Of a stretch of DNA of 64,000 nt, positions 54,717 through 63,524 are shown piece by piece. Below the pieces are notes generated by a model. The model was not told the DNA's origin, did no database searches, and was given only the letters and a program-made list of their open reading frames with translations. Origin of the DNA: Hymenobacter amundsenii (GTDB taxonomy: Bacteria; Bacteroidota; Bacteroidia; Cytophagales; Hymenobacteraceae); the NCBI RefSeq assembly GCF_002204745.1, contig NZ_NIRR01000013.1, forward strand, positions 39,436 through 103,435, in the 5' to 3' direction. Each line of letters begins with the position of its first letter. The stretch's first letter is position 1. The translations under genes and the position numbers were made by a program.

Positions 54717-56654
54717 TTACGCCTTTTCCTCTGCCGAATTCTCGACCCGAAATTTGGGCGCTTCGTAATCCTTGGGCAGGTACTGGGGCGGCAGGTTAAC
54801 GGGGCTGCCGTCGCGCACGGCCCGGAAGTGGGGCGACATAATCTCGACCCCGGCCTCGTTGAACTTGTCCTGGATGTTCTGGTGGATGCGCGAGTAAATG
54901 GCGGCCTGGCGGTTGGCCTCGTGGGTGTAAGCGTTGAGCTGGTACGACACGTAATAGTCGTCGAGGCTGGTCTGGAGTACGAAGGGCTTGGGCTCAGCCA
55001 GCACCAGTTCGCTGGCCAGGGCAGCCTCCAGCAGCAATTGGTGCACCTGCTGCCAAGGCACGTCGTAACCGATGGTGACGGTGGTATGTAGAATCAGGCC
55101 CAGGGTGGGCGCGGCGGTGGTGTAGTTGGTGGTGTAGGAGCTCATCACCGACGAATTGGGAATCGTGATTTCCTCATTTTTCACGGTTCGCACGCGGGTT
55201 ACGAGCAGGGTTTTCTCCACGATGTCGCCCGTGACGTCCCCGATTTTCACCCGGTCGCCGATTTTGTAGGCCCGCATGTACGTCAGCACCAGCCCGGCCA
55301 CGATGTTGGAGAGCGAGCCGGCTGAACCGAACGTAAACAGGAAGCCCAGAAACACCGACACGCCCTGGAATACCGGCGAATCGGAGCCCGGCAAATACGG
55401 GAAAATCACGACCAGGGCGAAAGCAAACACCAGCACCCGCACAATCTGGTAGGTAGGGTTGGCCCAGTCGGCGTAGAACCCCTCAATCGTCAGGTTGCCC
55501 TCTCTCACCTCCTCCTTAATGGAATAGATGGCCTTGAGCACGTACCGGAACACCGTCACAATCACGATGATGGTGAACAGGTTGGGCAGGTAGTTCCAGA
55601 AGGCCAGCCCGATTTTTTTGAGCGGGTTGAACACGTAGCCCAGCAGCGTATCGGCAATGCCCTGGGTGCCGGGGAAGATGCTGAACACGATGGGCAGCAC
55701 CAGGTAAATGGTGAGCAGCACGACCACCCACTGCACCACCGTTGCCAGCAACAGCACGGTACTAAGCTGGCGGTGCTCATTAAAAAACTCGTAGTTGCCA
55801 AACTTGATGCCCTGAAACCACGTGCCCTGCTTGGCGCTCAGCCGGACCCGAATCCAGCGAAAAAGCTTGATTACATACTTCACCGTGAAATAGAGCACCA
55901 CCAGCACCAGCAGCGTAAGGCCGATTTCCTTGGCGATGCTTTTGAGGCTATTGGCATCTCTATAAGCCACCACGGCCGCAATAATCTGGGTGCGGTGGGC
56001 GCGGGCTAGCGAATCGCGCGACACGTTCTGCCAGAGCGCGTCGTTCTGGCTGATGCTTTGCAGCACCTGCTGGCCGTACATGAGGTCGGTGGTTTGCTCC
56101 GAGGGGTAAATCAGCAGCGAATCGGGGCTGAAGAATACTCCTTTCTCCAGGCGCACAATTTTACTTTCGGTGAGCTGGGCCCGCTCCTGGGGCGTGAACG
56201 GCCCCAGCTTGGTGTACACGTAGAACAGCGTATCGCCGTGCGGGGCCACTGGAAAGCCTTTGGCGTACTGCTTAAGCGAGTCGATGTACTGGCGGGAGCG
56301 GGCCTGGCGCAGGGAATCGATTTGGCGCAAGGCCCGGAGCTCGGTCATTAGATCCCGTTCGCGGCGTTTATCTTCCGAACTGTTATTGAGCGTGAGCAGC
56401 TCGGTCTGAATCTGTTCGAGGCGGCCGGAGTTGGCCCGGCGCAGCGAGTCGATGCGGCGCAATGTTTCGGTATCAGTTACTAACGCCTGGGAACGAACCG
56501 AGTCCTGGGGGTTGGCCGGGCTGCCGGGCCGCACGACCCCCGTTTTGGAGGCTTGGGGGACCTGTTTCATGGGCGGCGGAATCACCTGCCCCAGGGCCGG
56601 CGTCAGCAGCCCCAACCATAGTACCAGAATTTGTAACGCGGAACGCAAAGCCAT
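54717..56654 (-). CDS. MscS-family mechanosensitive channel with extended N-terminus
   Basis: The 645-residue protein starts at ATG 56654 (MALRSALQILVLWLGLLTPALG, a signal peptide). Residues ~40-190 are a periplasmic helical region (TLRRIDSLRRANSGRLEQIQ, RQIDSLRQARSRQYIDSL), probably coiled coil. About five membrane helices follow, and the pore region is FLFTFGSAGSLSNIVAGLVLTYMRAYKIGDRVKIGD, typical of MscS TM3 and the beta-domain, then VKNEEITIPNSSVMSSYTTNY. It releases solutes under hypo-osmotic stress. The C-terminal vestibule continues to GVEIMSPHFRAVRDG. It is larger than E. coli MscS (286 residues), in the range of MscM-like forms. Confidence 0.92.
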   Translation of the reverse strand: MALRSALQILVLWLGLLTPALGQVIPPPMKQVPQASKTGVVRPGSPANPQDSVRSQALVTDTETLRRIDSLRRANSGRLEQIQTELLTLNNSSEDKRRERDLMTELRALRQIDSLRQARSRQYIDSLKQYAKGFPVAPHGDTLFYVYTKLGPFTPQERAQLTESKIVRLEKGVFFSPDSLLIYPSEQTTDLMYGQQVLQSISQNDALWQNVSRDSLARAHRTQIIAAVVAYRDANSLKSIAKEIGLTLLVLVVLYFTVKYVIKLFRWIRVRLSAKQGTWFQGIKFGNYEFFNEHRQLSTVLLLATVVQWVVVLLTIYLVLPIVFSIFPGTQGIADTLLGYVFNPLKKIGLAFWNYLPNLFTIIVIVTVFRYVLKAIYSIKEEVREGNLTIEGFYADWANPTYQIVRVLVFAFALVVIFPYLPGSDSPVFQGVSVFLGFLFTFGSAGSLSNIVAGLVLTYMRAYKIGDRVKIGDVTGDIVEKTLLVTRVRTVKNEEITIPNSSVMSSYTTNYTTAAPTLGLILHTTVTIGYDVPWQQVHQLLLEAALASELVLAEPKPFVLQTSLDDYYVSYQLNAYTHEANRQAAIYSRIHQNIQDKFNEAGVEIMSPHFRAVRDGSPVNLPPQYLPKDYEAPKFRVENSAEEKA

Positions 56655-56807
56655 ACGGGAAAGAATTGGCGAGCAGGCCCGACCAGGCGGCCAGCGCAGC
56701 ACTTAATGCAGTAATGATAGGCAAAAGCGGGCTATTGCGCCCGTAGGAGCGGCTTTCTTTCGCCAACCAAGTAGCCGATGCCGACGAACGGGCGAGTGTA
56801 AGGGTCT

Positions 56808-56815
56808 TACCTTTG
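56808..56815 (+). promoter_or_regulatory. -7 box (TACCTTTG) for the DUF481 gene
   Basis: Exact TAnnTTTG; it excludes the in-frame ATG at 56813 as a start. Confidence 0.6.
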
Positions 56816-56893
56816 CCGGGCTCACCCGTCTTTTCGCTTCATTCCTTGTCCCGATTCGCGCCAGCTTTCCGCCGCGCCGCCCCCGAATTGCCC

Positions 56894-57634
56894 ATGTCCA
56901 GACTTTACGTTCTTCTCTGCTTTTTTGGCTTACTCCTCCCCTTCACTACCCGCGCCCAGAATCAGCAGCAGGCCGATACCACCCTCATTGTGTATGCGGG
57001 CCAACTGACGGGCGCCTACAGCCGGGGCGGCGTGAACCGGGTGCTACTTGCTACCACCCAGGCCATCACGTTCACCCGGGGCAAGCACCTGGGCCTGCCG
57101 CTAAACCTCAACTTCGCCTATGGCAAGCAAGACGGGCTGCTGCGCGAGCGGGAGCTGCTGCTCAATGCCACGCCCTATTACTACAAGGGCCGGTTTCGGG
57201 CCTACGCGCTGGGCGGCTTCGAGCGCAGCAACCTGCGCGGCATCACGCGCCGGGTGCAGCTCGGGGCTGGGCCGGGCTGGGCGTTTTACTCCGACACGCT
57301 GGGCCGGGAACTATCGGTGAGCAACCTCATCATCCGGGAGCAAACCAACTTCCTCGACGGCACCACCAAAGTCACGGCCCGCAACTCGGCCCGGCTCAAA
57401 GTGGTGTACTTGTTCCGCCTGCTCACGTTCAACTCCACCACCCTCTACCAGCCCTCCCTCGGCGACATCAGCAACTACCGCTTTAGCAACGTTTCCACGG
57501 CCGCCCTCAAACTCACCAACGACCTGGCCCTGACCCTCTCGTACAACTACTCCCACGAAAGCCAGTTCAGCGAGGGTAAATCGCCCGACAACACCAACAT
57601 CACGATAGGTTTTTCTTACGCCACCAAGCGGTAA
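56894..57634 (+). CDS. DUF481-family outer-membrane protein
   Basis: The 246-residue protein starts at ATG 56894 (MSRLYVLLCFFGLLLPFTTRAQ, a signal peptide), set by the upstream -7 box. The mature part is a run of amphipathic beta-strands (RVLLATTQAITFTRGKHLGL, LLLNATPYYYKGRFRAYALG, NSARLKVVYLFRLLTF, LALTLSYNYSHESQF, ITIGFSYATKR), as in the salt-induced DUF481 barrels, and it ends in a basic/aromatic strand. It is probably an outer-membrane barrel of unknown substrate. It precedes the sigma-factor cluster by about 110 bases, in the same direction. Confidence 0.8.
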   Translation: MSRLYVLLCFFGLLLPFTTRAQNQQQADTTLIVYAGQLTGAYSRGGVNRVLLATTQAITFTRGKHLGLPLNLNFAYGKQDGLLRERELLLNATPYYYKGRFRAYALGGFERSNLRGITRRVQLGAGPGWAFYSDTLGRELSVSNLIIREQTNFLDGTTKVTARNSARLKVVYLFRLLTFNSTTLYQPSLGDISNYRFSNVSTAALKLTNDLALTLSYNYSHESQFSEGKSPDNTNITIGFSYATKR

Positions 57635-57743
57635 GCAGGGAGATTCTTCAAACAAGAATGTTTTCACCCATTCGGATTAAACTTGGCATCGGCTGCGGCC
57701 TCCAACCCGCTCAAACCCCGCTCCCTCACCCGCCCTGTGCCCT

Positions 57744-58283
57744 TTGGAAGACCAGGAGATCCTCACTAAGTTCCGCGACCCGGCCTCCCGCAACGTGGCC
57801 TTCAACCAGCTCGTGCGCAAGTACCAGCGCAAGGTGTACTGGCACGTGCGCAAAATGGTCATCAACCACGACGATGCCGACGACCTGACCCAGGATGTGT
57901 TCATCAAGGTCTGGAACCACCTCGAAAACTTCCGTCAGGATGCCTCACTCTACACCTGGATTTACCGCATCGCCACCAACGAGTGCCTGAGCCTGCTCAA
58001 GAGCAAGCGCCGCAAGTTTCTGCTGCCCCTCACCGACCTCACGGCCGAGCTCACGGCCAACCTGGAAGCCGACGAAAGCCTGGCCGGCGACGAAATCGAG
58101 CTCAAGCTCCAAAAAGCCATCCTGCGCCTGCCCGACAAGCAGCGGCTGGTATTCAACCTACGCTACTACGACGAGATGCCCTACGAGCAGATGGCCGAAG
58201 TAACCGGCACCAGCGTGGGGGCCCTGAAGGCGTCTTACCACCACGCCGCCAAGAAAATTGAAGCAATGATCAACGCTGATTGA
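57744..58283 (+). CDS. ECF-type RNA polymerase sigma factor
   Basis: The 179-residue sigma factor is read from TTG 57744 (EDQEILTKFRDPASRNVAFN); no ATG gives a full region 2, so the TTG start is likely. Region 2 shows FNQLVRKYQRKVYWHVRKMV, DADDLTQDVFIKVWNHLENF and YTWIYRIATNECLSLLKSKR. Region 4 has LPDKQRLVFNLRYYDEMPYEQMAEVTGTSVGALKASYHHA. It is of the short RpoE-like kind. It is followed by a small one-pass membrane protein and a Spy-like periplasmic protein, the usual layout of an envelope-stress regulon whose membrane anti-sigma is the next gene. Confidence 0.93.
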   Translation: MEDQEILTKFRDPASRNVAFNQLVRKYQRKVYWHVRKMVINHDDADDLTQDVFIKVWNHLENFRQDASLYTWIYRIATNECLSLLKSKRRKFLLPLTDLTAELTANLEADESLAGDEIELKLQKAILRLPDKQRLVFNLRYYDEMPYEQMAEVTGTSVGALKASYHHAAKKIEAMINAD

Positions 58284-58434
58284 ATCACTTATATGCGTTG
58301 GTTTGTGCGACTAAAAGCCAATTTATTACTCAACAAACTACCTCCACCCCAAAGCATAAAAGAATCAGTGTTATCACGATTAATCAGCGAAAATCAGTGA
58401 TTAAACTTTCCGGTCTTACTTGCCTCCAACTGCC

Positions 58435-58896
58435 ATGAATACGCCTTTTAGTCTGGACGAGCACCGGCGGCAGCCCCGCCCCACCCTGGCCCCACCCCCT
58501 GACCGCTACTTCGAGCAGTTGCCGATGCGGGTGATGCAGCGCGTAACGGCTGCTCCCACTACTGTTCCCGCCTGGGGTTGGCTGGCGGCTCTGTCGGTGC
58601 CGTTGCGCACGGCCCTGGCCTCGGTGCTGGTGTTGGGGGGGTTCGCGGCTTCGTTCCTGGTTAGCTCCCCCAACGGGTCTGTTTTGCCGGCTCCCGGCGC
58701 CGCCACGCTCGCCCAGATTCCGCGCGAAGAGTTGGTGGAGTATTTGCTGGCCACCGATCAGCGCGTTACCCTCACCGATTTGGCCGAGCTGCCCGGCACG
58801 GCCAGCAACGCCCCCGCCGGCACGTACCTACAGACTTCGCCAGACGAGCTTCAGGACCTGCTCGACCAGCAGCCAACCGCCAACGAATACCTATAA
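58435..58896 (+). CDS. one-pass membrane protein, candidate anti-sigma factor
   Basis: The 153-residue protein starts at ATG 58435. It has a polar, cytoplasmic N-terminal ~45 residues (FSLDEHRRQPRPTLAPPPDRYFEQLPMRVMQRV), one transmembrane helix (RTALASVLVLGGFAASFLV) and a periplasmic part (IPREELVEYLLATDQRVTLTDLAELPG). This is the topology of anti-sigma factors, although no ZAS zinc motif (HxxxCxxC) is present. Position directly between a sigma factor and a periplasmic Spy-like gene supports such a role; no family is recognised. An alternative is a regulon target of unknown function. Confidence 0.7.
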   Translation: MNTPFSLDEHRRQPRPTLAPPPDRYFEQLPMRVMQRVTAAPTTVPAWGWLAALSVPLRTALASVLVLGGFAASFLVSSPNGSVLPAPGAATLAQIPREELVEYLLATDQRVTLTDLAELPGTASNAPAGTYLQTSPDELQDLLDQQPTANEYL

Positions 58897-58972
58897 CCCC
58901 CTAACAGGTGCCCGCTACCGCTAGCCTGCACCACCCTTGCCTTTCTTCCGTTCGATTTTTGATTCCTCCCTC

Positions 58973-59455
58973 ATGAAGTACCTTCTCCGCACCTTTCTAT
59001 TGCTGAGCATGCTGGTTGCCTGGCCCCTGGCCGGCGCGCAGGCCCAGCGTGGCGGCGGCCAGCAGCGGCAGGAGCGCCTAAGCCAGCTCGAAAGTGCCCG
59101 CATCGCCTACCTGACCGAAAAAATCGCCCTCACCCCCGAGCAGGCCCAGAAATTCTGGCCCCTCTACAACGAGTTCACGGGCAAGCGCCGCGACCTGAAC
59201 CTGCGCCTGCGCCGGTTACGCCCCAACCAGGCCGATGGCCTCACCGACCAGCAACTGCGCGACAACCTCAACCAGTCGTTTACGCTGCGCCAGCAGGAAA
59301 TTTCACTCGAAAAGGAGTACTTCGACAAGCTGCAGCGCGTGATTTCCGTGCGCCAGGTCGGCAACCTGTTTCTAGCCGAGCGGCAGTTTACCCGCGAAGT
59401 GCTCCGGCGCGTAGCCAGCCGCCCCAGCGGCGGCCCCGATGGCCTCGACGACTAA
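58973..59455 (+). CDS. Spy/CpxP-like periplasmic protein
   Basis: The 160-residue protein starts at ATG 58973 (MKYLLRTFLLLSMLVAWPLAGAQAQ, a signal peptide). The mature part is helical with LESARIAYLTEKIALTPEQAQKFWPLYNEFTGKRRDL, the Spy/LTXXQ-like signature (LTPEQAQKFWPLYNEF) found in metal- or stress-responsive chaperones such as CpxP, Spy and ZraP. It is probably a periplasmic chaperone or sensor for the sigma factor upstream. It is rich in Arg/Gln and ends in a polar tail. It forms the third gene of the sigma / membrane protein / Spy cluster and is followed by a terminator. Confidence 0.85.
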   Translation: MKYLLRTFLLLSMLVAWPLAGAQAQRGGGQQRQERLSQLESARIAYLTEKIALTPEQAQKFWPLYNEFTGKRRDLNLRLRRLRPNQADGLTDQQLRDNLNQSFTLRQQEISLEKEYFDKLQRVISVRQVGNLFLAERQFTREVLRRVASRPSGGPDGLDD

Positions 59456-59503
59456 CCAAAAGCGAACGAGGCGGGCCCTTTTGGGTTTGTATTGGTTTAA
59501 CAG

Positions 59504-59528
59504 AACGGCTGCTTCGGCGGCCGTTTTT
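59504..59528 (+). terminator. terminator of the sigma-factor cluster
   Basis: Arms AACGGC-T-GC and GC-G-GCCGTT around TTCG, then a T-run. Confidence 0.75.
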
Positions 59529-59561
59529 GTGGCAGCAGGCAGCCAAGCCTGTCCGCCGCCT

Positions 59562-59569
59562 TACCTTTG
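59562..59569 (+). promoter_or_regulatory. -7 box (TACCTTTG) for the aminotransferase
   Basis: Exact TAnnTTTG about 75 bases before ATG 59644. Confidence 0.6.
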
Positions 59570-59643
59570 CGCCCTGCCGAATTGGCCGGCACCCAGCTTC
59601 CGGCTCGCCCGGCGGCCGGTACCGGCCCCATCTACTGCCCCGT

Positions 59644-60828
59644 ATGCTTACCCCCCGCCAGCTTTTCCTGCGCCATCAGGCCCAAACCTCCGATTTCCCG
59701 CTACTGCTCGAAGTTGAGCGGGCTGAGGGCGTGTACATGTACGGCCCCGACGGCCAGCGCTACCTCGACCTGATTGCCGGCATTGGCGTGAGCAACGTGG
59801 GCCACCGCCACCCCCGGGTGCTGGCCGCCATCCACGACCAGCTCGATAAGTACCTGCACCTGATGGTGTACGGCGAGCTGGTGCAGGCCCCGCCCGCCCA
59901 ATTGGCCCAGGCCCTCACGGCCACTCTGCCCGCCCGCCTCGACAACGTATACTTCACCAACTCGGGCACCGAGGCCGTGGAAGGCGCCCTCAAGCTGGCC
60001 AAGCGCCATACCGGCCGCACTAAGCTGCTCAGCAGCCACAACGCCTACCACGGCTCCACCCACGGGGCCCTGAGCATCACTGGCTCCGAAGGCTTCAAGA
60101 ACGCCTTCCGGCCCCTGCTGCCCGACGTCCACCAATTCCGCCACAACAACTTCGATGATCTGGCCCTGATTGATGAGCGCACGGCCGCCGTGGTCATCGA
60201 AACGGTGCAGGGCGAGGCGGGCGTGCGCGTGCCTGCGCCCGGCTACCTGCCGGCCCTTCGCCAGCGCTGCACCGAGGTGGGCGCGCTGCTGATTCTGGAC
60301 GAGATTCAGTGCGGATTCGGGCGGACGGGTACGTTCTGGGCCTTCGAGCAGTTCGGCATCGAGCCCGATATCCTGCTCACGGCCAAGGGAATGGGCGGCG
60401 GCATGCCCATTGGGGCCTTCATCGCGCCCCAGGCCATTATGGCGGGCTTCAAAACCGACCCAATTCTGGGCCATTGCACTACGTTTGGGGGCCACCCGGT
60501 ATCGTGCGCGGCTTCGTTGGCCACGCTGCGGGTTATTCAGGAAGAAAACCTGCTGGCCGGGGTGCAGGCCAAGGCCGAGCGGTTTCGGCGGCAGCTGGTG
60601 CACCCGGCCATCCGGGAAGTGCGCAACTGCGGGCTGCTGATGGCCGTGGAGTTCGACTCGTTCGAGGTGCTCAAGCCGATTATCGACCGCGCCCTCTGGC
60701 AGGAGCACCTGCTCACCGACTGGTTCCTGTTCTGCGACAACTCCCTGCGCATTGCCCCCCCGCTCACCATCAGCGAAGCCGAAATTGACGAAGCCTGCGC
60801 GGGCATTTTGAGGGCAATTGAGAGTTAA
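59644..60828 (+). CDS. class III pyridoxal-phosphate aminotransferase
   Basis: The 394-residue enzyme starts at ATG 59644 (MLTPRQLFLRHQAQTSDFPL), set by the upstream -7 box. It shows the class III motifs: YLDLIAGIGVSNVGHRHPRV, NVYFTNSGTEAVEGALKLAK, YHGSTHGALSITG, VVIETVQGEAGV, LILDEIQCGFGRTGTFWAFE and the PLP lysine in LLTAKGMGGGMPIGAF. It is of the acetylornithine/ornithine aminotransferase type, but no argD or rocD neighbour is present to fix the substrate, and GABA/lysine-epsilon relatives are possible. A long perfect hairpin follows. Confidence 0.9.
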   Translation: MLTPRQLFLRHQAQTSDFPLLLEVERAEGVYMYGPDGQRYLDLIAGIGVSNVGHRHPRVLAAIHDQLDKYLHLMVYGELVQAPPAQLAQALTATLPARLDNVYFTNSGTEAVEGALKLAKRHTGRTKLLSSHNAYHGSTHGALSITGSEGFKNAFRPLLPDVHQFRHNNFDDLALIDERTAAVVIETVQGEAGVRVPAPGYLPALRQRCTEVGALLILDEIQCGFGRTGTFWAFEQFGIEPDILLTAKGMGGGMPIGAFIAPQAIMAGFKTDPILGHCTTFGGHPVSCAASLATLRVIQEENLLAGVQAKAERFRRQLVHPAIREVRNCGLLMAVEFDSFEVLKPIIDRALWQEHLLTDWFLFCDNSLRIAPPLTISEAEIDEACAGILRAIES

Positions 60829-60830
60829 AG

Positions 60831-60900
60831 ATCAGAAGTGAGAAATGGCCGTTGAATGATTCCCAAAAGGGTCATTCAACGGCCATTTCTCACTTCTGAT
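60831..60900. terminator. perfect 29-bp hairpin between convergent genes
   Basis: Arms 60831-60859 and 60872-60900 are exact complements around TTCCCAAAAGGG. It can terminate the aminotransferase and the opposing TerB gene, but its length suggests a repeat-derived origin. Confidence 0.8.
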
Positions 60901-60917
60901 TTCTTAGTTCTAATTCC

Positions 60918-61346
60918 TCAGTTCTTCAACAGCGCCAGCGCATCGTCTTTGATCTGGTCGCGGGGCAGTCCATCTTTCACGCCCTGGGAAATCCGGCGGA
61001 TCAGGCCGCTCACGATGTCTTGCTGGAAACCCAGGCGCTGGGCCATTTCTACGCAGAAGCTCATTTCGGTATCGTCCACGATGCCGTCGGCCAGCATCAT
61101 ATCTACGAGGTCAAAAATCTGGTCGAACCGTTCCGAGTCGTTGTCGGGCAGCACCATGTCCACGATGCTGGTATTGCCCACGATGGAGCGCACCTCGGCC
61201 GAGCGCATACCGTTTTTACGTCCCACAGCCACAATGAAACTCATTTCCCGCTCGTCGATGTGGCCGTCGGCCTTGGCCAGCGCGGCTAGGTTCATGATAT
61301 GGCTTTTGACTTTTCTGGTTTGCTCGTTTTCAAAAAAACCAAACAT
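60918..61346 (-). CDS. TerB-family protein
   Basis: The 142-residue protein starts at ATG 61346 (MFGFFENEQTRKVKSHIMN); the longer frame to 61463 reads through low-complexity sequence. It is the all-helical TerB/YjfI type with paired acidic motifs: MNLAALAKADGHIDEREMSFI and MMLADGIVDDTEMSFCVEMA. The family binds divalent metal near the membrane and is named after tellurite resistance, but single genes like this one are housekeeping and not evidence of tellurite resistance. It is convergent with the aminotransferase gene. Confidence 0.85.
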   Translation of the reverse strand: MFGFFENEQTRKVKSHIMNLAALAKADGHIDEREMSFIVAVGRKNGMRSAEVRSIVGNTSIVDMVLPDNDSERFDQIFDLVDMMLADGIVDDTEMSFCVEMAQRLGFQQDIVSGLIRRISQGVKDGLPRDQIKDDALALLKN

Positions 61347-61612
61347 AAAGGCAAGTATTAGGCAGGTGGGAATCGGTGGTGAAGGTCGACGAATTCGGGG
61401 GTGGGAAAGGGCCGAGCGGTCCAGCGTGGAAGTTAAGTTACTCGTTTTGGAACCAAGACGCAACAGCCCGGATACGCAAACGCCCGCAAAACAGCCGGGC
61501 TAAGGCGCCTGTTTCATCTTTTCTGGCATAGAAGGCGGTATTTTCGACGCTTATTCGCCACCTTTGCCCGTTCCGGTCCGGCCGGTTTTTTCGCTTACGC
61601 CAGAGCATCCTT

Positions 61613-62587
61613 ATGATAAAGCGCATTGCAGTTTTCACCAGTGGGGGCGACGCGCCCGGCATGAATGCCTGCATTCGGGCCGTGGTGCGCACCGCTATTT
61701 ACCACGGCATTGAGGTGTACGGGATTATGCGCGGCTACAGCGGCATGATCAAGGGCGAGTTCGTTAAGCTCGACTCGGCTTCCGTTTCTAACACCATCCA
61801 GAAGGGCGGCACCATCCTTAAGTCGGCCCGCAGCCAGTCGTTCATGACCCGCGAGGGCCGCCAGCAGGCGTTCGATCAGCTCGTCAACCATGGTATTGAT
61901 GGGCTGGTGGCCATTGGCGGCAACGGCACGTTTACCGGGGCTACCCTCTTCGAGCAGGAGTTCGGCATCCCAACTGTGGGGGCGCCCGGCACCATCGACA
62001 ACGACCTCTACGGCACCGATTACACGATTGGTTACGACACGGCCGTGAATACGGCCCTGGAGGCCATCGACAAAATCCGCGATACGGCCGACTCGCACGA
62101 CCGTTGCTTTTTCGTGGAAGTGATGGGTCGCGACTCGGGCTACATTGCCATTCCCTGCGCCATCGGGGGCGGGGCCGAAATCGTACTCATTCCCGAAACC
62201 CAGCTTTCCACCGAAGCCGTCATCGACATTCTGCGCAACGGCCACAACCGGTCCAAAACGTCGTTTCTGGTCGTTATTGCCGAGGGCGACGAGGAGGGAA
62301 ACGCCCACGTGGTGGCCCGGCAGGTGAAGGCCGCCATTCCGCAACTCGATACCCGCGTGACCGTTATCGGCCACATCCAGCGCGGTGGAGCACCTTCGGC
62401 CGCCGACCGGATGTTGGCCTCGCAGATTGGCATTGCCGCCGTGGAAGGCCTCATGAACGGGATGCGCAACGTCATGGCCGGCATCGTCGACCGCAAGCTC
62501 GTGTACACCCCCTTCGCCGACACCATTCACAAGAAGAAGCTCATCAACCAGAGCTTTATGCGAATGGTGGAAATTTTGAACGCGTAA
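61613..62587 (+). CDS. pfkA: 6-phosphofructokinase
   Basis: The 324-residue glycolytic enzyme phosphorylates fructose 6-phosphate. It has the ATP-binding FTSGGDAPGMNACIRAVVR, then IGGNGTFTGATLFE, GAPGTIDNDLYGTDYTIGYD with the catalytic Asp, FFVEVMGRDSGYIAI and IGHIQRGGAPSAADRML. The Gly after Asn (GGNG, E. coli GGDG) marks an ATP enzyme rather than a PPi enzyme. However, Asp103 of E. coli, a magnesium ligand, is Asn here (residue 104). A weak CACCTTTG -7 box lies at 61559. A good terminator follows. Confidence 0.95.
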   Translation: MIKRIAVFTSGGDAPGMNACIRAVVRTAIYHGIEVYGIMRGYSGMIKGEFVKLDSASVSNTIQKGGTILKSARSQSFMTREGRQQAFDQLVNHGIDGLVAIGGNGTFTGATLFEQEFGIPTVGAPGTIDNDLYGTDYTIGYDTAVNTALEAIDKIRDTADSHDRCFFVEVMGRDSGYIAIPCAIGGGAEIVLIPETQLSTEAVIDILRNGHNRSKTSFLVVIAEGDEEGNAHVVARQVKAAIPQLDTRVTVIGHIQRGGAPSAADRMLASQIGIAAVEGLMNGMRNVMAGIVDRKLVYTPFADTIHKKKLINQSFMRMVEILNA

Positions 62588-62640
62588 TCTGTTTACACCT
62601 GTTCTTCACTGGCTTACGGCCAGGCAGAAACGCTTATCTT

Positions 62641-62680
62641 CCCTGCCAAAGCTTGATGCTTTGGCAGGGATTTTGTTTTA
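62641..62680 (+). terminator. pfkA terminator
   Basis: 12-bp arms CCCTGCCAAAGC and GCTTTGGCAGGG around TTGAT, followed by ATTTTGTTTT. Confidence 0.85.
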
Positions 62681-62721
62681 GGGTAAAAAGTTCCTTTTCC
62701 AATCATTTTTATCTTTTCTAT

Positions 62722-63318
62722 ATGGAATTCTCTTACTCCACTCTGGCTGTAGCTAGCGCCCTGGGATTCGCCGCGCAGGCGCAGGCCCAGCAAACTGCTT
62801 CTCCTGTAAATCCGCTCTGGCGCGTAGGGGTGGGCGGCTCGTTCAATGGTTCCGGCGACTATCCGGTACTCAAGGCGCACATGGAGTACGCCCCGCTGCT
62901 CGGAGCGCACGTACGCTCGGCGTCGCGGCTGGCCTACATCGGCAACTCTGATCCTATTGTGCTGGACGGCGTGTTTCGGGTACCACAATCCTACCGAGCG
63001 GCCAATCTGGAGCAGGAGTTTCATTGGCTGCCTTTCGGGGGCAACAGGGCCGTGGAACTGGGCGTGGGCGGCGGCGGCTTCGTGGGCTACGCCAAAAGTG
63101 AGAGTTACACTATGTATGGTCGAAGCTCCGACCGGGGCTATTTCTCCGTGCCCGACAATTACAAAGGGGTGCAGGTGGGCTACATCGCTTCGCTCTATCT
63201 CGATTTTGCTCTCAACCAGGAGCGGACCTGACGGCTGGGCGGGCGGCTAGCTTACCAGCAGGACAACCGCGGTACGGCCCTGCCGGGCGCGCAACTGCAG
63301 CTTAGCCGAGCCTGGTAA
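62722..63318 (+). pseudogene. outer-membrane barrel protein with an in-frame TGA
   Basis: From ATG 62722 (MEFSYSTLAVASALGFAAQAQA, a signal peptide) the frame encodes 169 residues of strand-rich sequence (PLWRVGVGGSFNGSGDYPVL, VELGVGGGGFVGYAKSESY, VQVGYIASLYLDFALNQER). It stops at TGA 63229-63231. The same frame then continues RLGGRLAYQQDNRGTALPGA, QLQLSRAW and ends at TAA 63316-63318. The continuation ends in Trp, as outer-membrane barrels do. TGG (Trp) in place of TGA would restore a 198-residue protein. It is therefore a point-mutated pseudogene or an error in the sequence. Confidence 0.8.
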
Positions 63319-63455
63319 ATATTGCTGGGTCCCAGCATACGGATAAGCCAGAATAGGATCGAATATTCTTGCCCTTCCAACCAATTTGCTATCGGTCGAA
63401 CCTCATAGCCTTAGCCCCATATGAAGCTTTATGCACGAAATCAGACGGTAAAATA

Positions 63456-63511
63456 GCAACGGGCTGCCCGCCACTGTCCGGATACAGGAGCGGTGGCAGA
63501 CAGCCCGTTGC
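63456..63511. terminator. imperfect hairpin in the decayed region
   Basis: GCAACGGGCTG (63456-63466) pairs with CAGCCCGTTGC (63501-63511), with inner CCGCCAC/GGTGGC pairing. It has little T-run. Confidence 0.4.
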
Positions 63512-63524
63512 CATAGGCTGTATT

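Noticed and set aside
60918..61346. Tellurite-resistance determinant
   Set aside because: A lone TerB-like protein without terA/C/D/E partners is not evidence of tellurite resistance.
62104..62721. Open frame overlapping the 3' half of pfkA and joined to the barrel gene
   Set aside because: The part inside pfkA is an Arg/His-rich shadow. The barrel signal peptide starts at ATG 62722 after the pfkA terminator.
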